Positions 1-8,265 of a DNA stretch of 64,000 nt are shown piece after piece. The notes under the pieces are model-generated. The model was not told the DNA's origin and did not search any database. It saw only the letters and a list, made by a program, of their open reading frames with translations. Location: assembly GCA_947502835.1 (NCBI GenBank), contig CANNBJ010000004.1:124001-188000 (forward strand). Direction: 5' to 3'. Position 1 is the stretch's first letter, and each line of letters begins with the position of its first letter. The position numbers and the translations under genes were made by a program. Source of the DNA: Bdellovibrionales bacterium. GTDB taxonomy: Bacteria > Bdellovibrionota > UBA1018 > CAIMNF01.

Positions 1-555
1 GTCACCGAGTTCGTCATCGTCCTCATCGGCGAAGTCTTCATCCTCGTCTCCGAGACCTTCGGACTCCTCGTCCTCGTCATATCCGCGGGTGAAGTAATCC
101 TCTTCGTCCTCGTCCTCATCCATTTCGCGAAGGGACTCCTCATCATCGATGAAGGTCTCTTCCATGCCCATGTCATCCGAATCCGAAAGTTCGTCGGCTT
201 GAGCCTCATGGTCCATCAGGGTGGCGCCGAGTGCGCCCACTGCTGCCGTTGCCGCGATGGCGGAAGCAAGAGAGGAGGAGCTTTGGGGCTGATTCATCAT
301 CACTTGCTTGGTTTGGGTCTTTTTCGCCGCTGCAGGCTTCTTGGCCACTGCTTTTTTGGGAGCCGCTTTCTTTGGAGCCGTTTTTTTCGGTGCGGTTTTT
401 TTTGCGACGGCCTTCTTGGGGGCTGCCTTTTTCACACTCTTCTTTGCGATTTTTTTCGCAGCTTTTTTCGGAGCGGCGGCCTTCTTTTTGGTCGCGGGTT
501 TCTTTTTTGCCGCTGTTTTCTTCGCGACTTTTTTCGCAGGTTTCTTTTTCGCCAT
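1..555 (-). CDS. Histone H1-like Lys/Ala/Pro-rich protein with acidic tail (C-terminus cut by window edge)
   Basis: The frame stays open from an ATG at 555 to the window edge (185 codons), with a GGAG ribosome site just upstream. Residues 1 to about 82 are almost entirely Lys, Ala, Pro, Thr and Val in KKAAPKK- and KKTAPKK-like units, as in eukaryotic H1 tails and bacterial Hc1/AlgP-type proteins. A short Ser/Ala-rich, mildly hydrophobic stretch (about 90-110) follows. The remainder is dominated by Asp and Glu in long runs with a few aromatic residues. A strong positive block joined to a strong negative block in one chain is unusual. DNA or RNA binding by the basic half is expected from this class; self-neutralisation or binding of basic partners by the acidic half is inference. 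No folded domain is recognisable. Confidence 0.8.
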   Translation of the reverse strand, partial: MAKKKPAKKVAKKTAAKKKPATKKKAAAPKKAAKKIAKKSVKKAAPKKAVAKKTAPKKTAPKKAAPKKAVAKKPAAAKKTQTKQVMMNQPQSSSSLASAIAATAAVGALGATLMDHEAQADELSDSDDMGMEETFIDDEESLREMDEDEDEEDYFTRGYDEDEESEGLGDEDEDFADEDDDELGD

Positions 556-651
556 GGGGAATCTCCTTCAAAGTTTCGGAAATGAGTACTCGAAGAAAGC
601 TAGCGAAGAAAGAAGGATTTTGGCAAGTCTCGGGCCCGTTTTTTTTTAGGC

Positions 652-2811
652 TCAATGAGGGATGCTGTCGATCTCGTCATCCATCGAATTTACCCCCTCC
701 GACATGAGTTCACGCAGTGCGACATGCTTTACGGAGTACCCGAAGCGGGGGGAGTAATAGGGGCCTGAGGCGGTTTTGATGTGCCGGGGCCCCCAGGAGG
801 TGAGAACTTCCGTGCCTTTGGTGAGCCAGAAGCTCTGAGTGTCCGGGCTGTTGAGATTGTACATCGGAAGCTCGATCGCCGCAAAGGTGAGGGATTCCGT
901 GTTTTCCGGTTGATCCCCGTTGATCAAGGAGTCGTTGATGTATCTTTTGATGGAGTCCAGAGCGGTATTGTAGGTCGTCTCCGGATTGTATCCGTACTGG
1001 GTGGTGGCGGGATTGTTCTTCAAGAAGGCCAGGAATGTTGCGATATAGTTTTCCGGATCGGTCACCGATTTCTCATGAATTGGTGCGTAAAACCTGTAAA
1101 TCGGGAGATTGGGATTGAACTGGGTGTTTTGGGGAATTCCCTTTCCATCGAAGTAGGGAAGGAATTCATATCGCATATTGCCGGGTGAGTTTGCGGGCGG
1201 TGGCGGGATGATCCCGTAGCGGCCCACTTCCTTCGGGTTCGGAGCCATGGCGTGGTATTGGGCTTTTTGGATGCCCGCGAGGGAATAGACACCGGATTCC
1301 ATGGCAAAAGACTTCATTTGAGTCAGAAACTCGGTATCGAAAAAGGTTTTTCCCGCTCCCACCTCGATGTTCGGCACCGGGCATTGAGGCGACAGGCCCA
1401 TGTCGCAAACCGGAGGGCCATTGATTCTGACTCCGTTCATGTCGACCTCGAAGCCGAAAGAACTGGATTGAATCGCGGCCGGACCGACCCGGCTTCCAAA
1501 GGGTTTGGCACCCGCAATCGCGGTGAGCTCCAGGTTTTCGCTCCAGGGCGCGAACAAAAGCCCCCGAGGCTTGATGTATGCACGCACCTTCACTGCATAC
1601 ACCACATTTTTCGACCCGGATTGGATTCGTTTTACTCCCACGGGGATTCCCTTCAGTGTGATCTGCTGGGCGTAGGATTTGCAAAACGTCATCTCAGTGT
1701 CATTTGCCGTGGAAGTGCCCTGAATTTGGGAGGCCTGATAAAAAACATTCAGGCCATCGTTTTGGGTTCCCCCTGTTCCTCCGCCGCTCCCTGCATACAG
1801 GGGTTCAAGCTTAAGCATTTCCGAAGGCTGAAGTTCATCCATTTGAACCAAAGACGGATCAAAAATGTCCTGATTGAGGTTCGACAGGGCGGATTTGAAG
1901 GCAAGAATGGTGCGCTCCATTTTTTCAGCCTTTGAGGAATCCTGCTCGGAGGCTTCCACTGTTTCGAGGTCCACGGCGCTCTGCGGGGGGTGGTTGATGA
2001 ATTTGGCCATCGTTTCGATTCGCATCAGGTGCAGGATGTTCCGGGGGTACAGCCCAAGCCCCTTGACGAGTCCTTTCATGAGCTCTTTGATGCTTCCCTT
2101 GTTTTGGTTGGTCGCCGCACCTGCCGTTTGAAACCAGTTGTCCACAAGCGTCTCGATGTAGCTGTCCTTGTTTTCCCCCTTGAACAGCCACGAGATCAGC
2201 ACCGCCTCGTTGATCCCGGATTGCCCGACACAGGTCTTTTCCATGGCATTATTGAGGTTCTGTGTGCTTTGCACGAGGGCCTGGATGATGGAGCTCCCTC
2301 CGCCCGGAAGAACCCCGAGTTTATCCCGGATGTCAAAAGAGGTGTTCCTCATGTTGAGCTGCATGCAGCGATCGGAGTTCACGCCTTTTGCGATCAGGGG
2401 GATGCAGATGACGGGAACACGAAGCGGGATCCGTGTGGCCGGGGTGTTCGTAAAGTCCCACTTGGGGAAATCATAGGGCCCGGAGGTCTGTCCCGTGGAG
2501 GTTTGGGGGAAGTTTGGACTCCCCAAAGCGCCGACAAAGGCATTCCGGAACAGGAATTTCTTGTACTGCCTGCGCATGTCGTAATTGAGGAAGGAAATCG
2601 CATTGAGTTGTCTTCCTTGGGTGGCAGCCCCCGCATAGGCGGCCGCGTCCGCCGCGGACTGAACGCTGATCTTTGCGTGAATCAGGAGACCTGTGTTCAG
2701 GGCGAAGGTGAAAAACATCAGGAAGCTCAGGATCATGATCGCAACGAGAACGATGGATTGCCCGCGCTCGTTCCCGATCGTCGATCCCTGAATGAGTTTT
2801 CTCCCCGCCAT
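652..2811 (-). CDS. TadG-like pilus/secretion protein
   Basis: A 719-residue protein starting MAGRKLIQGS. Residues about 12-45 carry the TadE/TadG signature: a short polar head, the NERGQS motif, one long transmembrane helix, then a helix with SAADAAAYAGA. In TadG-like proteins this anchors a large periplasmic domain at the inner membrane near a Flp/Tad pilus or type II-like machine. The remaining 650 residues have no domain I can name and contain Pro- and Tyr-rich stretches. The gene diverges from the nucleoside transporter operon with only 69 bases between the starts. A cpaF-type ATPase gene lies 5.5 kb away rather than next to it, so the Tad genes are scattered. The reading frame extends far upstream, but the TadG signature fixes the start at 2811. 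Confidence 0.75.
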   Translation of the reverse strand: MAGRKLIQGSTIGNERGQSIVLVAIMILSFLMFFTFALNTGLLIHAKISVQSAADAAAYAGAATQGRQLNAISFLNYDMRRQYKKFLFRNAFVGALGSPNFPQTSTGQTSGPYDFPKWDFTNTPATRIPLRVPVICIPLIAKGVNSDRCMQLNMRNTSFDIRDKLGVLPGGGSSIIQALVQSTQNLNNAMEKTCVGQSGINEAVLISWLFKGENKDSYIETLVDNWFQTAGAATNQNKGSIKELMKGLVKGLGLYPRNILHLMRIETMAKFINHPPQSAVDLETVEASEQDSSKAEKMERTILAFKSALSNLNQDIFDPSLVQMDELQPSEMLKLEPLYAGSGGGTGGTQNDGLNVFYQASQIQGTSTANDTEMTFCKSYAQQITLKGIPVGVKRIQSGSKNVVYAVKVRAYIKPRGLLFAPWSENLELTAIAGAKPFGSRVGPAAIQSSSFGFEVDMNGVRINGPPVCDMGLSPQCPVPNIEVGAGKTFFDTEFLTQMKSFAMESGVYSLAGIQKAQYHAMAPNPKEVGRYGIIPPPPANSPGNMRYEFLPYFDGKGIPQNTQFNPNLPIYRFYAPIHEKSVTDPENYIATFLAFLKNNPATTQYGYNPETTYNTALDSIKRYINDSLINGDQPENTESLTFAAIELPMYNLNSPDTQSFWLTKGTEVLTSWGPRHIKTASGPYYSPRFGYSVKHVALRELMSEGVNSMDDEIDSIPH

Positions 2812-2880
2812 GGCTCTCAGGGTAGCCTTTGGGGCGGCCAAAATCAATTCGACGAACGGGGGCAGGATCGGATAAAGACC

Positions 2881-3906
2881 ATGGATATGAAAAACACGAG
2901 ATGTTGGCGAATCGGGGTGGCGGCGTGGGTGATCATTGCGGGAGCGGGAGTGGCCCTGTTCTCCGGAGCGGAGGCTGCGGACCTCCGCGTGGGCCTCGTG
3001 CTCGAGCGCTCCGGCAAGGACGACAAGTCCTTCAATGCTTCTGCGTATCAGGGACTCAAGCGCGCGGAAAAGGAACTGGGGCTGACAACAAAAACAGTGG
3101 AGGCACCTGACAATTCGGCCTATGAGTCCCTGCAGCGTGCGTTCGCAGAAAAGAAGTTCGATCTCATCATCGCAGTCGGCTTCCATCAGCTCGAGGCGGT
3201 GAAGAACAATGCGGCACGGTTTCCAAACCAGAAGTTCCTGCTGATCGACGAGGACGCGAAGGCGCCCAATGTCCGATCCGTGATGTTCGAGGAGCATGAG
3301 GGGAGCTACCTGGTCGGTGCCCTTGCTGCTCTTCACACAAAGTCCGGAAAGGTCGGATTCATCGGAGGAATGGATGTGCCCCTCATTCGCAGGTTTGAAA
3401 TGGGATTTGCGGCGGGCGTGAAAAAGATCAATCCCAAAGCCGAGGTCACGGCAAACTACCTCGGCGTGACGGGGGATGCCTGGAACAATCCGCCGAAAGC
3501 AAAGGAACTTGCGCTTGATCAATACAATCGGGGCATCGAGGTGATCTTTGTTGCGGCCGGAAATTCGGGCCTCGGGGTTTTCGATGCGGCGGCCGAGAAG
3601 AATAAACTCGCCATCGGTGTGGACTCCAATCAGGACTGGATCAAGCCCGGATACATCCTGACCTCCATGATGAAGAGGGTGGATGAGGCGGTCTTCGATT
3701 CGATTCGCATGTTCAAGGAGGGAAAGTTCGAAACCGGGCTGGTCCGCTATGGGGTCAAGTCGAAGGGAGTGGATTACTCTGTGGATGAACACAATGCGAA
3801 GCTTGTTGCAGAGAGTGACAAAAAACAGCTCGAAGCCCTCCGTGCCCAGATCATCAGTGGTCAGATCAAGGTTCCGGATTACTATCTCGTGCAGAAGAAA
3901 AAATGA
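2881..3906 (+). CDS. BmpA/Med-family ABC transporter substrate-binding protein
   Basis: A 341-residue periplasmic binding protein of the Bmp family (PF02608). An N-terminal hydrophobic stretch ends at GAEA before ADLRVG, which looks like a signal peptidase I site. There is no lipobox cysteine, so it is probably soluble in the periplasm, unlike the lipid-anchored Gram-positive BmpA. The family fold is shown by GLVLERSGKDDKSFN near the start, then VGFHQLEAV, FIGGMDVP, and GVDSNQDW in the second lobe. Family members bind purine nucleosides, which fits the downstream genes for one ATPase and two permeases. Its stop codon overlaps the ATPase start (ATGA). ATG at 2887 is an alternative start. Confidence 0.9.
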   Translation: MDMKNTRCWRIGVAAWVIIAGAGVALFSGAEAADLRVGLVLERSGKDDKSFNASAYQGLKRAEKELGLTTKTVEAPDNSAYESLQRAFAEKKFDLIIAVGFHQLEAVKNNAARFPNQKFLLIDEDAKAPNVRSVMFEEHEGSYLVGALAALHTKSGKVGFIGGMDVPLIRRFEMGFAAGVKKINPKAEVTANYLGVTGDAWNNPPKAKELALDQYNRGIEVIFVAAGNSGLGVFDAAAEKNKLAIGVDSNQDWIKPGYILTSMMKRVDEAVFDSIRMFKEGKFETGLVRYGVKSKGVDYSVDEHNAKLVAESDKKQLEALRAQIISGQIKVPDYYLVQKKK

Positions 3907-5423
3907 GCGCACTCGAATTCAGGGGAGTTTCGAAGTGTTTCGGTTCCTTTTTTGCAAACCGTGACCTGAGTTTCTCGGTTGAGCCCGGGACCATCCACGG
4001 TCTCATCGGTGAGAACGGAGCCGGCAAATCGACGGCGATGAAAGCGCTTTTCGGGATCTATCCCATCGACGGAGGAACGATCCTGATTCAGGGAAAACCC
4101 GTCCGGAACAAGAGTCCGGTCCAGGCGATGAGGCTCGGCATCGGCATGGTTCATCAGCATTTCATGCTCGCAGGCCCCGAGACTGTACTCGACAACATCA
4201 TCCTCGGGCACGAGCCGGGATTCCTTCGCCTCGATCGGGAGCGGGCACTCGAGGAGCTGAAGAAAATCTCGGAAACCTACGGGCTGCACTTCCAAAAATG
4301 GCATGCGAGGGTGGATGAGCTGTCGGTCGGCGAGCAGCAGCGGGTTGAGATCCTGAAACTCCTCTATCAGCGCTCTGCAATCTTGATTCTCGATGAACCC
4401 ACTGCGGTGTTGACCCCCCAAGAAGTCACGGAGCTTTTCGAGAATCTGAAAAGATTGAAAGCAGAGGGAAAAACGATCATCCTGATTTCCCATAAGCTCA
4501 AGGAAGTGCTGACCCATACCGATTCGGTCACGGTGCTCCGCCGTGGAGAGTGCGTCGGCACAAGAGTCACCGCCGAAACGAATGAGGATGAGCTTGCGCA
4601 GATGATGGTGGGGCGGCCGGTGTCCTTCACCTACGAGGGGGAGCGCAAGGTGTTTGCGAAGGCCGACGAATCCCGTGCAGTCCTGAGGGTCGAGCGCCTG
4701 ACGATCGAGGGCGTTTCCGAGCCCCTTCGCAAGGTCGGATTTGACCTGAGGCCCGCAGAGATTCTAGGCGTTGCCGGGGTTCAGGGAAATGGCCAGACCA
4801 CGCTCCTCAGGTTTCTCTCGAATCCTTCCCGCTACAGGAGTGCTGATGGCGAATATCGTTTTGCCGGCGCCAACCGGATGGGTTCAAATCCACTTGCGCT
4901 CAGACGGGCCGGAATGGCTCTTGTCCCCGAGGATCGACTCTCCGAGGGATTGTTGCTTGAGCAGGATCTGGTCGAGAATTATCTCCTCGGTCAGCACGAG
5001 GATCCGCGCTTTGTCAGAAACGGCATGATTGATCGCTCGAAACTGCGTCCCCGGGTCGAGGCCGCGATCCGTGATTTCGACATCCGCCCGCCCTACACCA
5101 ATATCTGGGCATCGCGTTTGAGTGGCGGCAACCAGCAGAAACTCGTGATCGCCCGAGCCTTGGACTCGAATCCGAATACCTTGTTGATTGCCCACCCCAC
5201 TCGGGGAGTGGATGTGGGCGCGATCGAGAGGATCCATGAGGCGATCATGAAGGAGCGCAATGCGGGAAAATCGATCCTTCTGTTTTCCTCCGAACTCGAT
5301 GAGCTGATGGATTTGAGTGATCGCATTCTTGTGTTCTACAACGGCGCGGTCGCAGCCGAATTTTCCCGTCGTGAATTCGACCCTTGGGCGATCGGACGGG
5401 TGATGGGGGGAGGCGCAAAATGA
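3903..5423 (+). CDS. Nucleoside-type ABC transporter, duplicated ATP-binding protein
   Basis: A 506-residue protein with two fused ABC ATPase domains, as in the YufO/RbsA class. Domain 1 has Walker A GENGAGKST (36-44), a variant signature LSVGEQQ (about 139) and Walker B with DEPTAVL (about 164). Domain 2 has a degenerate Walker A (GVQGNGQTT, about 292), a full LSGGNQQ signature (about 405) and an altered Walker B reading LLIAHPTRG instead of a DEP motif. This asymmetry is normal in the YufO group and implies one main hydrolysis site. The protein would sit on the cytoplasmic face and power uptake by the two permeases downstream. The start overlaps the upstream stop, and the stop overlaps the next start, both as ATGA. 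Confidence 0.93.
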   Translation: MSALEFRGVSKCFGSFFANRDLSFSVEPGTIHGLIGENGAGKSTAMKALFGIYPIDGGTILIQGKPVRNKSPVQAMRLGIGMVHQHFMLAGPETVLDNIILGHEPGFLRLDRERALEELKKISETYGLHFQKWHARVDELSVGEQQRVEILKLLYQRSAILILDEPTAVLTPQEVTELFENLKRLKAEGKTIILISHKLKEVLTHTDSVTVLRRGECVGTRVTAETNEDELAQMMVGRPVSFTYEGERKVFAKADESRAVLRVERLTIEGVSEPLRKVGFDLRPAEILGVAGVQGNGQTTLLRFLSNPSRYRSADGEYRFAGANRMGSNPLALRRAGMALVPEDRLSEGLLLEQDLVENYLLGQHEDPRFVRNGMIDRSKLRPRVEAAIRDFDIRPPYTNIWASRLSGGNQQKLVIARALDSNPNTLLIAHPTRGVDVGAIERIHEAIMKERNAGKSILLFSSELDELMDLSDRILVFYNGAVAAEFSRREFDPWAIGRVMGGGAK

Positions 5424-6478
5424 AAAGTACCTGGTATGCCTCGTTTCGTTCCTTTCTTCGCGCAGTTGCCGGAGCCGCCCTCGGTTTGTCGCTCGGGCTC
5501 CTGATCTGCAAACTGGTGGGGGAGTCGCCGCTCAAGGTACTGCATGTCCTCTACCAGAGCAGTTTTGGGTCAGGCTACGACTTCGGGATGACTCTCTTCT
5601 ATACGGCGCCCCTCATTCTGACGGGGCTTGCCGTTGCGATTCCGCTGAAGGGAGGACTGTTCAACATCGGGGCCGAGGGGCAGCTCACCGTGGGGGCGCT
5701 TGCCGCTGCCTGGGCCGGCGTGATCGGAGCCTCGATTCAATCACCCGTGATTGCGGTGGTTTTCGCGACTTCTTCCGCATTTCTTGCCGGGGGGCTCTGG
5801 GGTCTTCTGCCCGGATTCCTCAAGGCCCGGCAGGGGAGCCATGAAGTGATCACCACGATCATGCTCAATTTCATTGCGGCAGGAGTGACCGCGTATTTTA
5901 CCCTCTATTCGATCAAGGATCCGGTCTCGGCACAGGCGGAAACGATTCCTCTCCCGGAGGCATTCCATCTCAAGCCCTTCGCGGCATTCAATGGGGCGCC
6001 CATGGGCGGGCTCATCTTTTTCCTGATCCTCCTTGCGGTCGGGATCCATTACGCTTTGTGGAAGAGTTCGTGGGGATATTCGCTGAAGGCTTTGGGCGAG
6101 AACGAGACCGCAGCGGAAACCTATGGGATTTCACGGGGCCGGTCCTGGATGAGTTCGATGTTCCTTGCGGGCGGAGTGGCGGGGCTTGTGGGGCTCGTTG
6201 AAGTTCTCGGGAATTCCCATCGCTTCAAGATCGGATTTTCGGCGGACTATGGATTTGTTGGGATCGCGGTTGCGCTTGTGGCGCGGGGAAACATCCTGGG
6301 AGTATTGCCTTCGGCATTCCTGTTCGGGATTCTCCAGAAGGGATCGGCGAGTCTTGATCTGGAAACCGACAAGATCACGCGCGATCTTTCCTACTTGATT
6401 CAAGGACTGATCATTCTCGGGGTTTCTGCGGAAGATCTTTGGGGCTGGATCTGGCAACTGGTGAGGAGAAAGAAATGA
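5420..6478 (+). CDS. Nucleoside-type ABC transporter permease 1 (YufP-like)
   Basis: A 352-residue, strongly hydrophobic inner-membrane protein of the BPD_transp_2 family (PF02653). The family motif FNIGAEGQLTVGAL lies near residue 80, in the conserved region that faces the binding protein. A later loop, KALGENETAAETYGI, is the cytoplasmic coupling segment that contacts the ATPase. About eight to ten membrane segments are visible. The start at 5420 was chosen because its ATG overlaps the ATPase stop as ATGA; an in-frame ATG 36 bases upstream lies inside the ATPase gene. With the next gene it forms the heterodimeric membrane channel. Confidence 0.9.
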   Translation: MKSTWYASFRSFLRAVAGAALGLSLGLLICKLVGESPLKVLHVLYQSSFGSGYDFGMTLFYTAPLILTGLAVAIPLKGGLFNIGAEGQLTVGALAAAWAGVIGASIQSPVIAVVFATSSAFLAGGLWGLLPGFLKARQGSHEVITTIMLNFIAAGVTAYFTLYSIKDPVSAQAETIPLPEAFHLKPFAAFNGAPMGGLIFFLILLAVGIHYALWKSSWGYSLKALGENETAAETYGISRGRSWMSSMFLAGGVAGLVGLVEVLGNSHRFKIGFSADYGFVGIAVALVARGNILGVLPSAFLFGILQKGSASLDLETDKITRDLSYLIQGLIILGVSAEDLWGWIWQLVRRKK

Positions 6479-7350
6479 TCGAAGAGTTTTTTTCAAATTG
6501 GATCCTGCCCACTGTGCGCGTCTCGGCACCACTCGTGTTTGCCGCCTTGGGCGGAATGTGGTGTGAGCGAAGCGGTGTCATCCAGATCGGGCTTGAGGGC
6601 TTCATGCTGGTAGGAGCGTTCTTCGCCGCAGTCACAACCCACTATTTCAGCAATCCCTATCTCGGGCTTGTGGCAGCGGCCCTGTCAGGGCTTGCGCTTT
6701 CCTGGATCTACGGTGTTTCCGTGTTGCGCTTTCGTGCAAACCAGATCGTAGCGGGGACTGCGATCAATCTTTTTGCACTTGGAGTTCCGCCATTTCTCTC
6801 GAAGGTCTGGTTTGATTCGACTGGAAACACGCCGCCCATTCCCGGAGAGGCCCAGTTCCGGTTCACGCCCTTGGTCCTGATGGGGGTCTCGATCCTGCTT
6901 AGCGTGTTCGTGTTCTCTTCCACCCGTTTCGGGCTCAGGCTTCGGTTCGCGGGTGAGCATCCGGAGGCATTGAAGAGTGCCGGGGTTTCTGTGGAGTGGA
7001 AGCGCTGGCAGGGAATCGCGCTGAGCGGAATCCTTGCAGGAATCGGCGGGGCGACCCTCTCGACCTATCTTTCATCCTCGTTTACGAGGAACATGTCCGC
7101 GGGACGGGGCTTCATTGCGCTTGCTGCGGTAATCTTGGGGAAATGGAAGCCCGTACCGACGGTGCTTGCGTGTCTTTTGTTCGGGTTCACCGATCAGGTG
7201 CAGATCCGGCTTCAGGGGGTGGTGCTTTGGGGCGAGAGCCCGGTCCCGGTCCAGTGGATCCAGATTCTCCCTTACCTGATCACCCTCCTCGTTTTGACCT
7301 TCGCCGTGGGTCGCTCCCGTGCACCCCGGAGACTCGGAGTGGTGGAATGA
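6475..7350 (+). CDS. Nucleoside-type ABC transporter permease 2 (YufQ-like)
   Basis: A 291-residue inner-membrane permease, the second half of the channel, also PF02653. The signature IQIGLEGFMLVGAF lies near residue 40, and the coupling loop LRFAGEHPEALKSAGVS near 150-165. It is shorter than permease 1, as is normal for the YufQ partner. The ATG overlaps the permease 1 stop as ATGA, and its own stop overlaps the start of the lipoprotein gene that follows. The whole five-gene run is therefore one translationally coupled operon. Confidence 0.9.
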   Translation: MIEEFFSNWILPTVRVSAPLVFAALGGMWCERSGVIQIGLEGFMLVGAFFAAVTTHYFSNPYLGLVAAALSGLALSWIYGVSVLRFRANQIVAGTAINLFALGVPPFLSKVWFDSTGNTPPIPGEAQFRFTPLVLMGVSILLSVFVFSSTRFGLRLRFAGEHPEALKSAGVSVEWKRWQGIALSGILAGIGGATLSTYLSSSFTRNMSAGRGFIALAAVILGKWKPVPTVLACLLFGFTDQVQIRLQGVVLWGESPVPVQWIQILPYLITLLVLTFAVGRSRAPRRLGVVE

Positions 7351-8237
7351 AGAAAACCGCAATGGGCTCACTCCTGGTTTTGGTTCTCCTGAGTGCCTGT
7401 GAGCCGCTCTCAGACCTCCGTTCTTTTCTTGGAATCGGCAAGTCACGCACGGAACTTCCGGCCGAGATGAAAGCGGAGATGAAGTCTGCTGATTCCGCCG
7501 GACAGGGCGCCAATCCCGGAGGGCTTGCAAAGGAAAACCAGGAGCTTCTCGCCGAGATGCTTCGGGTGGTGTTTGATCGCGAGGATTCCGAGGACCAGGC
7601 CGATTTCGAAGCGCTTTCCCGCACGCTCAATCAGGGAGCAAGCCTTGAGGGGATTTACCGGGGCATCATCATGGGATCGAGGTATCGGGCGCTTGAATCA
7701 AGCTCCCAGGCGGCCACTCCTTCGGTGTTGAAGGTTTTTGCAAGCGAGATGGCGGAGCTGCAGGATGGAATGCGGGAGCCGACACGCTTTGATCCTGAGA
7801 TTGCAAGACAGGCCCCGCGCATCGACTTTCCCGAGGATGTGCCTTCCGCTTTATCTGCCGCATCGAAGGCTGCTCGAAAGGATCCCGCGCAGGAGGCTTC
7901 ACCAACGCCGCGTCTGGACAAGGCGGCAAACTTTCGGGAACTGCTTGGCATCTTTGTGGGAGCCTCTCCCTACACCCTGAAGCGGGTGCTCGGGGAGGAG
8001 GCTTTGAAGCGTTTCGAGGAAGCAGGTGAGGATCCGAGTGCCATTCCCCTTTGGTATGCGGGGCTTGTGGTCCGGCTTTCCAGCGCGAATGTGGATTTCG
8101 GATTGGACCTCAGGCGCAAACCTGACTTTGAATTTCACAGGAATTTTGCAAAAAGAATCGCAATCGACCGGGTGAAATGGGAGGTCTTGAACCGCTATCA
8201 CCGATTGTTGAACGCCGTGAAGAAAAGCTCGGGGTGA
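7347..8237 (+). CDS. Lipoprotein of unknown function, last gene of the nucleoside transporter operon
   Basis: A 296-residue protein whose signal peptide ends in the lipobox LLSAC (Cys at about 18), so it is lipid-anchored and exported. The mature part is mostly helical and charged, with a Glu/Asp/Lys-rich middle and no Cys-rich or Gly-rich repeats. I do not recognise a domain. The ATGA overlap with the permease gene ties it firmly to the transporter, suggesting a periplasmic or outer-membrane accessory role in nucleoside capture. That role is inference, since typical Bmp operons lack this gene. It converges with cpaF, leaving 28 bases between the two stops. Confidence 0.75.
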   Translation: MKKTAMGSLLVLVLLSACEPLSDLRSFLGIGKSRTELPAEMKAEMKSADSAGQGANPGGLAKENQELLAEMLRVVFDREDSEDQADFEALSRTLNQGASLEGIYRGIIMGSRYRALESSSQAATPSVLKVFASEMAELQDGMREPTRFDPEIARQAPRIDFPEDVPSALSAASKAARKDPAQEASPTPRLDKAANFRELLGIFVGASPYTLKRVLGEEALKRFEEAGEDPSAIPLWYAGLVVRLSSANVDFGLDLRRKPDFEFHRNFAKRIAIDRVKWEVLNRYHRLLNAVKKSSG

Positions 8238-8265
8238 AGGGTGCTTGAGGTGGAAGCCCGTAGTC

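Noticed and set aside
206-655. Lys/Arg/Glu-rich frame at the left edge
   Set aside because: It is a frame-shifted reading of the H1-like gene; the frame starting at 555 has the ribosome site and stays open to the edge.
1990-2880. Long in-frame extension upstream of the binding protein
   Set aside because: It is antisense to the TadG-like gene; the signal peptide at 2881 fixes the real start.
652-3912. A 1086-codon open frame on the minus strand
   Set aside because: Only its distal two thirds is the TadG-like gene; the first 367 codons lie antisense to the nucleoside-binding protein gene and have no signal or domain.
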